Assembly (NCBI RefSeq): GCF_002813915.1
Contig: NZ_CP019335.1
Location: forward strand, 68,888-132,887
Direction of reading: 5' to 3'
Length of the DNA: 64,000 nucleotides
DNA from: Tenacibaculum sp. SZ-18
GTDB taxonomy: Bacteria; Bacteroidota; Bacteroidia; Flavobacteriales; Flavobacteriaceae
Shown: in pieces, positions 6,103 to 13,345 of the stretch
Position numbering within the stretch: the first letter of the stretch is position 1
Layout: each line of letters opens with the position of its first letter
Translations under genes and position numbers: made by a program
The notes under the pieces: model-generated
Told to the model about the DNA's origin: nothing
Database searches by the model: none
Seen by the model: the letters and a program-made list of their open reading frames with translations, nothing else

Positions 6103-6306
6103 ATGAAATTAAAAGAACCATGTTATGTTGCCACCAAAAAAGATTTATTCAAATTATATCGTAAACTACCTGATGTATTTATTAGGGAAACAATCAATGA
6201 TATTATTTCTAAATGTAGAAATCTAGAATTGGAAAAAGCGAAATATTTAAAAACTATCACCCCAATAGAGTTTCGTTTGTTTGTAGAAGAAGTTGGTGAA
6301 GTGTAA
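6103..6306 (+). CDS. Small hypothetical protein (67 aa), possible regulator of the virion operon
   Basis: Start chosen at the ATG at 6103 (MKLKEPCYVATKKDLFKLY); an upstream in-frame ATG at 6070 would run through the palindrome and promoter-like region. The product is basic and helical, with no clear helix-turn-helix that I can name. It ends 3 bases before the phased repeat array that precedes the virion operon. Position suggests a control role, which is inference. Confidence 0.5.
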   Translation: MKLKEPCYVATKKDLFKLYRKLPDVFIRETINDIISKCRNLELEKAKYLKTITPIEFRLFVEEVGEV

Positions 6307-6308
6307 AA

Positions 6309-6380
6309 CTCACGAATCTTCATAAAAACTGATGAAACTTCATCTATCTTCACGAATCTTCACGAATCCTAATTCGTGTG
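6309..6380. repeat. 10-bp-phased repeat array (iteron- or operator-like)
   Basis: CACGAATC occurs at 6311, 6351 and 6361, and its inverse ATTCGTG at 6372-6378. Between them are degenerate units beginning CTTCAT, and the spacing is a multiple of 10 bases (units CTTCATCTAT, CTTCACGAAT, CTTCACGAAT). One helical turn per unit puts every site on the same face of the DNA. It is the only non-coding stretch directly before the 11.5-kb rightward operon. A degenerate promoter box (CATATTTG, 6394-6401) follows, so activation by a bound protein is plausible; a replication origin is the alternative. Confidence 0.6.
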
Positions 6381-6423
6381 TAAAAATCTGCTTCATATTT
6401 GCCTTGTATTTCAGTTTTAACAA

Positions 6424-7872
6424 ATGAGCATACAGGCAATAAATCAATTATTATATAGACCGATAAGTCGTACTAAAAAATATGACAAGTACTTTCCAAA
6501 AGTATCTTGTCAATCTACATTTTTGAAAGAAACGACTACTACTGGAGGATTAGAGTTAATTAATGAATGGTCCAAAAAGTACGCTTATCAAACTGAAAAA
6601 ATTTCTAAAGAACTAAAAGGAGAAACACTTCCGGAAACAATAAACAACATATACAATTGGCTCTATAATTACTTACAATATGATGCCGATGGTTACGAAC
6701 AAAAATTGAAATCACCAGCTTGTAGCTACCACATGAGATTTGATGGAATTGATTGTAAATCGTATTCACTTTTTGCTTCATCAATATTATCAAATTTAGG
6801 AATAGCCCATAAGTTGCGAAAAGTCGTGCAACCTTCCGATCCAACAAGATGGAGTCACGTATATGTTGTTGTTCCATATAAAAATCAAGAATTGATTATC
6901 GACGCCACCAAGTCAATCAACACAGAAGTAACAAAATTAAAAGAATTTGACATGGATGTAAAAGACGTCAGTTTGCCATATTACGGTATGAATGCCGGGA
7001 CAAAATTACCAACAAAAAGCATTGATAATGCTGTTAGAAATTTTGTTGTTTTCTTATCAGAACTCAATAAAAAAGGAGTTTCAATATTAGTAACCAATGC
7101 TATTAAAAAAGACGTTCGTTATTTTGTTGATCGTGGAATTGAACCTAAAATTTCTGTTACGAATGATTTTTTTCAAGTAAACGGAAAAAGACACTATTAC
7201 AATATTTCTTCTCCCTCTGGATTAGGGTTTGTTTCTTTTGATAGTATTACTTCTTTAGTAGATAATATTGGTATTGGAAACATAATTGATCGTGGTTTTG
7301 GTCAGGTTTTCGATAATGGTTTTGATTTAAGTTGTTGGGGCGCATCTTTTCCTCCTTCTATTGCAAAACCTCAAACTGCCGAAAAAGTCAATGACATTTT
7401 TACAAAATATAATCTTCTAAACGTGGTTAAATCCAGAGATTTAAACGCTACTAAAAATGTCGTAAATGAAGTAATTGCTCAGTTAACCTTCGGTAGAAAT
7501 GATAGAAAAGCAAATATTGATAGAGCTAAAGATTGCACCAAAAAGGGAGAAGAAGTATCTTATAAAATCTTCAATAAAGCTTTAGAAGATTTATACACAG
7601 CTTTAAATAGTGATTTCAATGTTCAATATAAAACTCATAGCAGAGCGATTAGTTTTGAATTTCGAGGAGGAAGTTGGACTAGAACCTACTCTGTAAAAGA
7701 TATTGCAACAATTCAGTTTAAAAATACAGCACCAGGAAGCGGAGGCGGAACTTCAAATCCTTCACCTGGTCCTGTTGATCATTCAAATACCATACCACCA
7801 AAGAAAAATAATAAAGGAGTATTAGCGGTTCTTGGAACTGCTTTAACCGGAGGCTATTTATTATTTGCTTAA
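6424..7872 (+). CDS. Transglutaminase-like protein with C-terminal membrane anchor
   Basis: 482 residues, first gene of the virion-like operon. Residues about 55-175 form a transglutaminase-like cysteine-peptidase fold with the triad C111 (GIDCKSYSLFAS), H145 (WSHVYVVV) and D160 (IIDATK). A large unassigned middle region follows, then a Gly/Ser/Pro-rich linker (GSGGGTSNPSPGP) and one membrane segment near the end (GVLAVLGTALTGGYLLFA). The layout suggests an enzyme held in a membrane by its tail. It could cleave or cross-link virion proteins, or act on peptidoglycan during entry. The linker has the look of a flexible tether. The triad is direct evidence; the virion role is inferred from the operon. 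Confidence 0.7.
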   Translation: MSIQAINQLLYRPISRTKKYDKYFPKVSCQSTFLKETTTTGGLELINEWSKKYAYQTEKISKELKGETLPETINNIYNWLYNYLQYDADGYEQKLKSPACSYHMRFDGIDCKSYSLFASSILSNLGIAHKLRKVVQPSDPTRWSHVYVVVPYKNQELIIDATKSINTEVTKLKEFDMDVKDVSLPYYGMNAGTKLPTKSIDNAVRNFVVFLSELNKKGVSILVTNAIKKDVRYFVDRGIEPKISVTNDFFQVNGKRHYYNISSPSGLGFVSFDSITSLVDNIGIGNIIDRGFGQVFDNGFDLSCWGASFPPSIAKPQTAEKVNDIFTKYNLLNVVKSRDLNATKNVVNEVIAQLTFGRNDRKANIDRAKDCTKKGEEVSYKIFNKALEDLYTALNSDFNVQYKTHSRAISFEFRGGSWTRTYSVKDIATIQFKNTAPGSGGGTSNPSPGPVDHSNTIPPKKNNKGVLAVLGTALTGGYLLFA

Positions 7873-7897
7873 TACATAAATAATTAGAATTAGAAAT

Positions 7898-8338
7898 ATG
7901 AAATTAAAATTCAATAAGAATAGTATGCAGGATACTGCTACTGTTGGAGTGGGAACAATTGCGGGAACGTATGGCTCACGAGCTTTAATGGCTATCGCTC
8001 CGAGTGAGTTTAACGAGCCATTAATCAGAGGAGTTTTAGGAATTGGAGGTTTTGCTGTTGGTGGAGCTTTACAAGGCAAAGGACTAGGAGTAAATCTTGT
8101 GAAAGGTTTTTTAATGGGTGTTGGATTAGACAACACACTTGGTGCAGTAAATGAGCTTGTAGCTCCATCTTTACCAGCGGATTCAGGCACTCAAAGTCAA
8201 AAGATTATGAGAGCAATGTTTGGTATGAATTCTCCAGGAGAAATAAAATATACACCGACCTTAATGATTCCAGATGCTTCTTCATGGGGTGAAAATACTC
8301 AATTATCAGAGCAGAAATTCAACTTTAAGGTTGCTTAA
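7898..8338 (+). CDS. Gly/Ala-rich membrane protein of the virion-like operon
   Basis: 146 residues with a short basic N-terminus (MKLKFNKN), then a Gly- and Ala-rich hydrophobic body with at least two membrane-compatible segments (TVGVGTIAGTYGSRALMAIA; GVLGIGGFAVGGALQGKGLGVNLVKGFLMGVGLD), and a polar tail. It has no enzyme motif. Small Gly-rich membrane proteins like this are typical of the inner membrane of tailless phages, but are not specific to them. It follows the transglutaminase-like gene by 25 bases. Confidence 0.55.
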   Translation: MKLKFNKNSMQDTATVGVGTIAGTYGSRALMAIAPSEFNEPLIRGVLGIGGFAVGGALQGKGLGVNLVKGFLMGVGLDNTLGAVNELVAPSLPADSGTQSQKIMRAMFGMNSPGEIKYTPTLMIPDASSWGENTQLSEQKFNFKVA

Positions 8339-8377
8339 TTAAGTAAAGTATCAACGAAAAAAATAAAATATAGAAAA

Positions 8378-8968
8378 ATGAGAGACTTAAGCTCAAAACG
8401 TGTATTAGTAGAAATTTTAGAAGAGAATGGTAAAAGATTAACCAGTCAAATGGTTGAATCTGCAACCCAAGGAAATATACGTTTTTTAGATAGTGATCAC
8501 TATTTAAGAAAGGCCGTAGTGGGTGGTTCAAACCAACAGTTAATTGATTCAGAAACTAGAATGATAGATGGTGTTTCTACATTTAAAGGAACCCAATTTC
8601 AACATGATAGAGTGGAGATTATCGACAAAATCAAAATCGGTTATGATTCTAATGCTAATGAGAATCATGAAGGATTTGCAACCTATCAAAAAGCGCTTCC
8701 TGGTATTTTTAGAAACGCTAGATTAAAGATATCTCAAGGAAGTAAATTATTAGGGGATTTTCCATTATACCGATTAGGGAATAAATATACTGGGAATTCC
8801 ATTGAAGATGATTTTAGAGTTTTAACACAACCAATTGTAATTGTTGGTGGTGTGGACTTTGAATTGGAGTTAATTTTTCCAAAAGGATATAAGAGTAATG
8901 TTACGGATTACGAATATTTAGAGATAGCAACTTCGGGTATTAGTGTATTTAGAAAGGATTCTGTGTAA
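8378..8968 (+). CDS. Beta-rich protein, candidate major capsid protein
   Basis: 196 residues, no signal peptide, no membrane segment, and many short beta-strand-like stretches (for example RNARLKISQGSKLLGDFPLYRLG and FRVLTQPIVIVGGVDFELELIFPKG). It is the last gene before a strong internal terminator (8995-9026), so its mRNA end would be defined and abundant, as expected for a major structural protein. Size suits a single jelly-roll; most double-jelly-roll capsid proteins are longer. I cannot match it to a named family, and another gene of the operon could be the capsid protein instead. Confidence 0.4.
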   Translation: MRDLSSKRVLVEILEENGKRLTSQMVESATQGNIRFLDSDHYLRKAVVGGSNQQLIDSETRMIDGVSTFKGTQFQHDRVEIIDKIKIGYDSNANENHEGFATYQKALPGIFRNARLKISQGSKLLGDFPLYRLGNKYTGNSIEDDFRVLTQPIVIVGGVDFELELIFPKGYKSNVTDYEYLEIATSGISVFRKDSV

Positions 8969-8994
8969 TTCCTTTAAAGGTTGATTTTTAACAC

Positions 8995-9026
8995 AAAAGC
9001 TCATAAGCTTCCTTATGAGCTTTTTT
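8995..9026 (+). terminator. Strong internal rho-independent terminator
   Basis: AAAGCTCATAAG-CTTC-CTTATGAGCTTT followed by T residues. It lies 27 bases after the candidate capsid gene and 13 bases before the next ATG (9039), inside an otherwise continuous operon. It probably sets a higher level for the upstream genes, with read-through feeding the rest. Confidence 0.85.
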
Positions 9027-9038
9027 AACACATTTTTT

Positions 9039-9386
9039 ATGATAAAGTTAAAACATACGGTTGTCAATTTGACGATTCCTTCAGGAGATAGCGTTGATGA
9101 TGCTACTCTAAAATTAGAAGAGGGTAATGTTGTTGCTTGCGCCTTATTTAAGAATAATGATCCGAGTTCAAATGTGAACGTTAAGATAGAAGCTAGTAAC
9201 TCAGATGAGTTACATCCTTTTGTCTCTTACCAAGAATATCAGCCAACAAATGGTAATCATTTTGACAGTAGAAAAAGACTTTATTTTTCTGGAGGGAGAG
9301 AAATTAGAATTTTCGCTAAATCTAATACTCCTTTAACAGATGAGTTTACTTTTCAAATGATTTTTTATATCGATCAATCTAAATAA
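9039..9386 (+). CDS. Beta-rich hypothetical virion-operon protein (115 aa)
   Basis: Start set at the ATG at 9039 because the earlier in-frame ATG at 9015 lies inside the terminator hairpin. The product (MIKLKHTVVNLTIPSGDSVD and on) looks all-beta, with alternating polar and hydrophobic residues and a C-terminal strand EFTFQMIFYIDQSK. No signal or membrane segment. It may be a minor capsid or vertex protein; no family recognised. The next gene starts 2 bases after its stop. Confidence 0.55.
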   Translation: MIKLKHTVVNLTIPSGDSVDDATLKLEEGNVVACALFKNNDPSSNVNVKIEASNSDELHPFVSYQEYQPTNGNHFDSRKRLYFSGGREIRIFAKSNTPLTDEFTFQMIFYIDQSK

Positions 9387-9388
9387 CA

Positions 9389-9664
9389 ATGGAATTGAAA
9401 GGAAGTTTAATTGAAAGAGTTATCAAAAACGATGAATCAATTTCGTTAGAAGGTTTGAGAGATGTGTACTTCAAAAACCTTGAATCAACACCTGTTGATA
9501 TTGGTTTATTAAAGTTGCTTGGTTATGAAGATACTTCCTTTGCCTCAAATGTTACTCTTGATCAAAAGAATTTGCAAATCAGTTTTGATACTACAAAGGG
9601 AAACAAGAAAAAACTATACCTAAGAGCTATTAAAGTTACTGGATGCATTTGTAGAGAAGAATAA
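9389..9664 (+). CDS. Small hypothetical virion-operon protein (91 aa)
   Basis: 91 residues, soluble, mixed helix and strand, with a C-terminal pair of cysteines (VTGCICREE). The phrase DVYFKNLESTPVDIGLLKLLGYED has a beta-sandwich feel. It is packed 2 bases after the previous gene, so it is almost certainly co-translated. No function can be assigned from sequence. Confidence 0.5.
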   Translation: MELKGSLIERVIKNDESISLEGLRDVYFKNLESTPVDIGLLKLLGYEDTSFASNVTLDQKNLQISFDTTKGNKKKLYLRAIKVTGCICREE

Positions 9665-9680
9665 AACCACCACCTTAATT

Positions 9681-10583
9681 ATGAATATACAAGATATAGA
9701 AAGCATAAAATACTTTTTAAAGAGTAATCCTAAACATTCCATTGATGTTATAGATTATGAAATAAACAAAGCTTTAGAGAAAAAACTAAAGTATGCTGAT
9801 TTACTTTCAAAATACGGTTCTTTAGAAGAATTAATATCACTGTATAGATCAAAAGGTGTATCAAGATTATTCATTCAGAAGTTTAAACCTAACGGAACTT
9901 CAAATCTACGTGTTGACAAACCTAGGCAAGTTGCTTTAGAGAATACTAAAAATTTGGTGGTTAATGAAACAGCAACAAATGGTGCTATAGTAGAACCTAC
10001 TTTAGCACCAGCTGTTTCTACTTATCCAACATCTGTTGTTAATCAACAACAAATGTTGGGCATGAATGGTTCATTTGGAATGAATGCATCTGAATTAATT
10101 TCATTACATACCAAGGCAAGAATATTGCAAGAGCTTGAGAAGCAAAATGAAGAGTTAAAAGAAACATCTAAAAAGTTAATTCGTAAGAATGAAGAGCTGG
10201 TCGATGAAAATAGAAAACTTCAAACTGAATTGATGTTTTCTAAAGAGCGAAACGAATTAGAGATTCTAAAATTAAAGCTCGAAGATAAACCAGCTATAGA
10301 ACCAGAGACATTAAAGGCTCTTTTAGATGTAGGAAAAAACATTGTTCCAGCGATAATACAAAAGCAATCAGCTAGTGCATCGGTTACTCCTGGTATGAAC
10401 GCTTCATATGTAAACTTATCAGAAATTAAGCAAGGATTAATCTCAATGGTAAGTTCTAAAGAGTTTACGGATCAACAGACCAATGATTTGGTATTGTTGG
10501 CAATTGGACAACAACAGAATACTGAATTCGCAAAAGAATTAAGCGATTTAGTTGTAAAGTATAATTTAAAAGAATTGATATAA
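9681..10583 (+). CDS. Coiled-coil protein of the virion-like operon
   Basis: 300 residues. An N-terminal helical domain (IKYFLKSNPKHSIDVIDYEINKALEKKLKY) leads to a Thr/Ala/Val-rich linker (about 100-120) and an Asn/Gly/Met stretch (MLGMNGSFGMNASELI). A strong coiled coil follows at about residues 145-210 (ELEKQNEELKETSKKLIRKNEELVDENRKLQTEL), then a helical C-terminal domain. It is probably oligomeric. Scaffold, spike stalk or genome-binding roles are all possible. Its TAA overlaps the ATG of the next gene. Confidence 0.55.
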   Translation: MNIQDIESIKYFLKSNPKHSIDVIDYEINKALEKKLKYADLLSKYGSLEELISLYRSKGVSRLFIQKFKPNGTSNLRVDKPRQVALENTKNLVVNETATNGAIVEPTLAPAVSTYPTSVVNQQQMLGMNGSFGMNASELISLHTKARILQELEKQNEELKETSKKLIRKNEELVDENRKLQTELMFSKERNELEILKLKLEDKPAIEPETLKALLDVGKNIVPAIIQKQSASASVTPGMNASYVNLSEIKQGLISMVSSKEFTDQQTNDLVLLAIGQQQNTEFAKELSDLVVKYNLKELI

Positions 10584-10771
10584 TGCCGTTTCAAATAGAA
10601 ATTGATGGTAAAAACATCGCAGATAAACATAACAGGAAAAAAGCAATAGAAACTATTCTTTCAAAAACAGACACGGAAGGATTACAAATGTTTGCTAACT
10701 TTTTAGAGAATCCAAAGGCATTGGGTGCATTTAAAGAAAACTACAGTTTCTTAAAATCTTTTGTTTCCTAA
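10583..10771 (+). CDS. Small helical hypothetical protein (62 aa)
   Basis: 62 residues beginning MPFQIEIDGKNIADKHNRKK. The start codon overlaps the stop of the coiled-coil gene and the next gene begins 2 bases after its stop, so it is locked in the operon by translational coupling. Mostly helical, charged and soluble, with no recognised domain. Confidence 0.5.
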   Translation: MPFQIEIDGKNIADKHNRKKAIETILSKTDTEGLQMFANFLENPKALGAFKENYSFLKSFVS

Positions 10772-10773
10772 TT

Positions 10774-11547
10774 ATGGGTAATGCAAAACAAGGTTTAAAG
10801 GGTGTACCCGTAGCATTAGTTGCTAATGAAATAGCAAATTCTGATGAAGGGAAAAAAACTATTGGTCAATCAATTAATGCGGCTAAAATGATACTCGTTT
10901 TTCTAGGTTCTTTAGCGGCTGTTCGTTATGGAGTGTCAAAGTTTAAGGACCTTAGAGCAGATCGTTTTGCTCGTGAAAATGTTGGGAATCCAAATTTAAC
11001 TGCTGCCGCTGTTATTTATGAGTCCTTTACAAGAGTAGGTTTTCCAGATTCTAGTGTATTAAGTTATTTGATTCCATCGATTAATATTTCTACCGATGAA
11101 TCTGCTTTATTTAGTATTGCTAGTCAAGTCACTAGTGTAAAAGATGTATCGGAAGCTTATTCCATTCTCTTTAGAAGAAATCTTTTTACTGATATCAGAA
11201 AAGGACTTGATACAGATGAGCTGAAAACATTTTGGAACATTATTAACTCTCCTTCCGATAATCAAAATCAGCAGTTATTGTATCCATTAGGAACGGATTT
11301 GTATTCGGCTTCAAAAAGTATGATTACTGTAAATAAAGCAGTACAAGATGCCAATGGTAATTGGCAAGGAACAGGAGAATTGTATGGCACTTTTGAATTT
11401 AGAGAAGATGTAGGTGAAGTTATTGCTCATGGTGTTTGGGCTTCTAATGATGGTAGAAAAGAAAACTACTATATCATAGAAAGAGGATGGTTTATGAAAG
11501 ATCAAGGTGTTGTCTTACAGCATCAAGTAACAAATAAAAAAATTTAA
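10774..11547 (+). CDS. Membrane-anchored virion-operon protein
   Basis: 257 residues. One membrane segment near the N-terminus (INAAKMILVFLGSLAAVRYGV, about residues 31-51) is followed by a soluble helical region (residues 60-165) and a beta-rich C-terminal domain (NGNWQGTGELYGTFEFREDVGEVIAHGVWASND, YYIIERGWFMKDQGVVLQHQV). The order of anchor, helical domain and beta head fits a protein spanning an internal virion membrane and contacting the shell. That reading is inference; there is no diagnostic motif. Confidence 0.5.
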   Translation: MGNAKQGLKGVPVALVANEIANSDEGKKTIGQSINAAKMILVFLGSLAAVRYGVSKFKDLRADRFARENVGNPNLTAAAVIYESFTRVGFPDSSVLSYLIPSINISTDESALFSIASQVTSVKDVSEAYSILFRRNLFTDIRKGLDTDELKTFWNIINSPSDNQNQQLLYPLGTDLYSASKSMITVNKAVQDANGNWQGTGELYGTFEFREDVGEVIAHGVWASNDGRKENYYIIERGWFMKDQGVVLQHQVTNKKI

Positions 11548-11550
11548 AAG

Positions 11551-11910
11551 ATGGCTATTAGAGTTGCAAGAATAATTGATGATTTAGGAACACCAATTCC
11601 AGATGTTCATCTAGTTAATACCACAACAAGGCAAGGAGCATTTACCAATTTCGATGGAGAATTTAAGATAGAAGCCTCAGACAATGATATTATTGAGATT
11701 TCTCATATTGGGCAATCAGGTAAAAAACTCAAAGGGAGTGAATTAACAGGAACTATCACCTTGTTATCATCGGATGAATTTCTAGACGAAATTGTAATCA
11801 CTTCAAAAAAGAAAAAGAATGGATTATTTGCCTTGGGAATTATTGGTTTGATTACAGGGGGAATTTATTTAGTGAGCAGAAATAATAACGTGGAGAAGGT
11901 AACCTTGTAA
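11551..11910 (+). CDS. Minimal SusC-like N-terminal domain with TonB-box-like motif and membrane anchor
   Basis: 119 residues. Residues 1-75 read as a CarboxypepD_reg-like beta-sandwich, the N-terminal extension of SusC-type TonB-dependent receptors (PIPDVHLVNTTTRQGAFTNFDGEFKIEA). Residues about 76-86 read DEFLDEIVITSKK, close to the receptor TonB box LDEVVVTG. There is no plug or barrel; instead a membrane segment follows (GLFALGIIGLITGGIYLVS). So the element carries just the TonB-contacting front part of a receptor on a short anchor. Whether it binds host TonB is untested. It sits between an anchored virion protein and the lysozyme, and its stop overlaps the lysozyme start. Confidence 0.65.
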   Translation: MAIRVARIIDDLGTPIPDVHLVNTTTRQGAFTNFDGEFKIEASDNDIIEISHIGQSGKKLKGSELTGTITLLSSDEFLDEIVITSKKKKNGLFALGIIGLITGGIYLVSRNNNVEKVTL

Positions 11911-12485
11911 TGGCTGATTTTAATCTATACAAACAAACTGCTTTAAAGTTTGAAGGAGGATATCAAAAGCTTTCTTCTGATCCTGGTAATTATAATTCCA
12001 GAGGTGATCTTGTAGGTACTAATATGGGAATAGCTGCTACGACCTACGAAAAATGGTTGAATAGACCTCCTACGGTAGAGGATATGAAATCAATCACCGT
12101 AAGTATTGCTTCTGAGATTTATAAATCATGGTATTGGGATACTGTAAGAGCTTCAGAAATTAATTCGCAAGCTGTAGCCGAGAACATTGTGGATCATGCT
12201 ATTAATGCTGGACCAGGAACTATTGCAAAAATAGTACAAGGGATATTGAATAAATATTACAAGAAAAACCTTGTGGTTGATGGAGCTATTGGAGCAAACA
12301 CAATAAAAGCTATAAACGCTGTGGCTCCAACAAAGCTATTTCAGAAAATAAGTCAGTACAGATTGGAATATTACAATTCTTTGAATAATAGTGATTGGAT
12401 TTCTATCTGGCATAAAAGAGTAAAATCTTTAGCCGATAAGTTTGGGATCCTCATTGAAAAAAAAAAGTACTTGGAGCATTTGTAG
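11910..12485 (+). CDS. GH108-type lysozyme (N-acetylmuramidase)
   Basis: 191 residues. It hydrolyses the glycan strands of peptidoglycan. The catalytic Glu lies in the EGGY motif (E15 in KFEGGYQKL), the hallmark of glycoside hydrolase family 108. The conserved SWYWDTVRA and VDHAINAGPGTIAKIVQGILN segments follow, and the C-terminal half carries a peptidoglycan-binding repeat (LVVDGAIGANTIKAINA). No signal peptide is seen, so it needs a holin, a membrane protein or packaging into virions to reach the wall. It serves either lysis or virion entry. The start overlaps the previous gene by one base. Confidence in the family is high. Confidence 0.9.
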   Translation: MADFNLYKQTALKFEGGYQKLSSDPGNYNSRGDLVGTNMGIAATTYEKWLNRPPTVEDMKSITVSIASEIYKSWYWDTVRASEINSQAVAENIVDHAINAGPGTIAKIVQGILNKYYKKNLVVDGAIGANTIKAINAVAPTKLFQKISQYRLEYYNSLNNSDWISIWHKRVKSLADKFGILIEKKKYLEHL

Positions 12486-12533
12486 TTATTTCTATAGCCT
12501 CGTTAATTTTTATAAAAACAAGACCCAAAAAAA

Positions 12534-12821
12534 ATGAAACAATACCTAATTGAACATTTAGATCATGTTTTGGCATATGTATTTGGTGCTGGTGGTCTTT
12601 TATCTGTTTGGATAGAAAGGAAAAAGAAAAAGACAGATGCATTATCAGGAATGCAAGCAGCCTATGATAAGTATGTAGAGGATTCCGATCAAAAGTTTGA
12701 AGCAATGAAATCCGAGGTTCTTACTTTAAAAGAGAAGTTAGAAGAAGTAGAAGCTTATTGGAAGCAAAAATATAGTTCTCTTAAAAAAGAGTTTGATACC
12801 TACAAAAGAACACATCCATAA
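12534..12821 (+). CDS. Holin- or spanin-like membrane/coiled-coil protein
   Basis: 95 residues. One N-terminal membrane segment (HVLAYVFGAGGLLSVWIE) is followed by a basic cluster RKKKK and a long charged coiled coil to the C-terminus. The layout resembles small proteins encoded after endolysins in Bacteroidota phages, thought to act as holin or inner spanin. No motif proves either role. It follows the GH108 lysozyme by 48 bases, which supports a part in lysis. Confidence 0.5.
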   Translation: MKQYLIEHLDHVLAYVFGAGGLLSVWIERKKKKTDALSGMQAAYDKYVEDSDQKFEAMKSEVLTLKEKLEEVEAYWKQKYSSLKKEFDTYKRTHP

Positions 12822-12842
12822 TAACCGGTAATTATAAAAGTA

Positions 12843-13343
12843 ATGGAAGAAAAGAAAAACGAAAAATCAGAAGCATCAAATAAATATGGTGGTCTTTTTT
12901 TATTTGGAACTATTGTAGCTGTGAAAACAGTTTTTAAAAGAAAAAAGTTAATTGAATTTATTGATACAGTTAAGTTCAACTTAAGAATTAAGCAAGTAGC
13001 TAAAGGAAGAGCTATTTTAAACATTATGCCATTAACTTCCCTTAATGTTCCCTATCCGATCAAATCAATTGATATTATTTACAATAAGGAAAGTTTAGCC
13101 GCAACAAATTCTAGTTGTGATTTGAATAACCGAATTGTTGCTAATTCGAATATCGATATTCTCTTTAACGTACTTTCTCCTGATGTTACAGAAAGTATTC
13201 TAGAAAATTCAGAGTTAGCTATTACTTATAGCTTGTACGGATTCAGTTTTAAAAGGTTATACAAACCTGTTAATATCTTAAAAAACAACAATTCAACAAC
13301 AGTTGTTGATACTATATCAACATGTGGTTGTTCTAAGAAATAA
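12843..13343 (+). CDS. LEA14-like membrane-tethered protein (first of a pair)
   Basis: 166 residues. A short hydrophobic segment near residues 18-32 (GLFLFGTIVAVKTVF) is followed by a basic patch and a beta-sandwich-like body (TVKFNLRIKQVAKGRAILNIMPLTSLNVPYPIKSIDIIYNK) of the LEA14/WHy style. It ends with a CGCSKK tail. The layout repeats in the gene at 14993, so the two look like a diverged pair. An inverted repeat CAACAACAGTTGTTG lies in its 3' part. Probably a minor structural protein bound to membrane; function unknown. Confidence 0.5.
   Translation: MEEKKNEKSEASNKYGGLFLFGTIVAVKTVFKRKKLIEFIDTVKFNLRIKQVAKGRAILNIMPLTSLNVPYPIKSIDIIYNKESLAATNSSCDLNNRIVANSNIDILFNVLSPDVTESILENSELAITYSLYGFSFKRLYKPVNILKNNNSTTVVDTISTCGCSKK
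13294..13311. repeat. Second copy of the CAACAAC-GTTGTTG inverted repeat
   Basis: TCAACAACAGTTGTTGAT, the same 17 bases as at 6061-6077 apart from flanks. Here it lies in coding sequence (codons for Ser-Thr-Thr-Val-Val). A related site with central T (GCAACAACTGTTGTTGC) lies at about 17154-17170. Confidence 0.4.
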
Positions 13344-13345
13344 AT

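Noticed and set aside
6123..6353. Minus-strand open frame opposite the 67-aa gene and the repeat array
   Set aside because: Antisense of a real small gene plus repeat; although a leftward terminator-like hairpin lies at 5940-5960, no promoter or protein character supports it.
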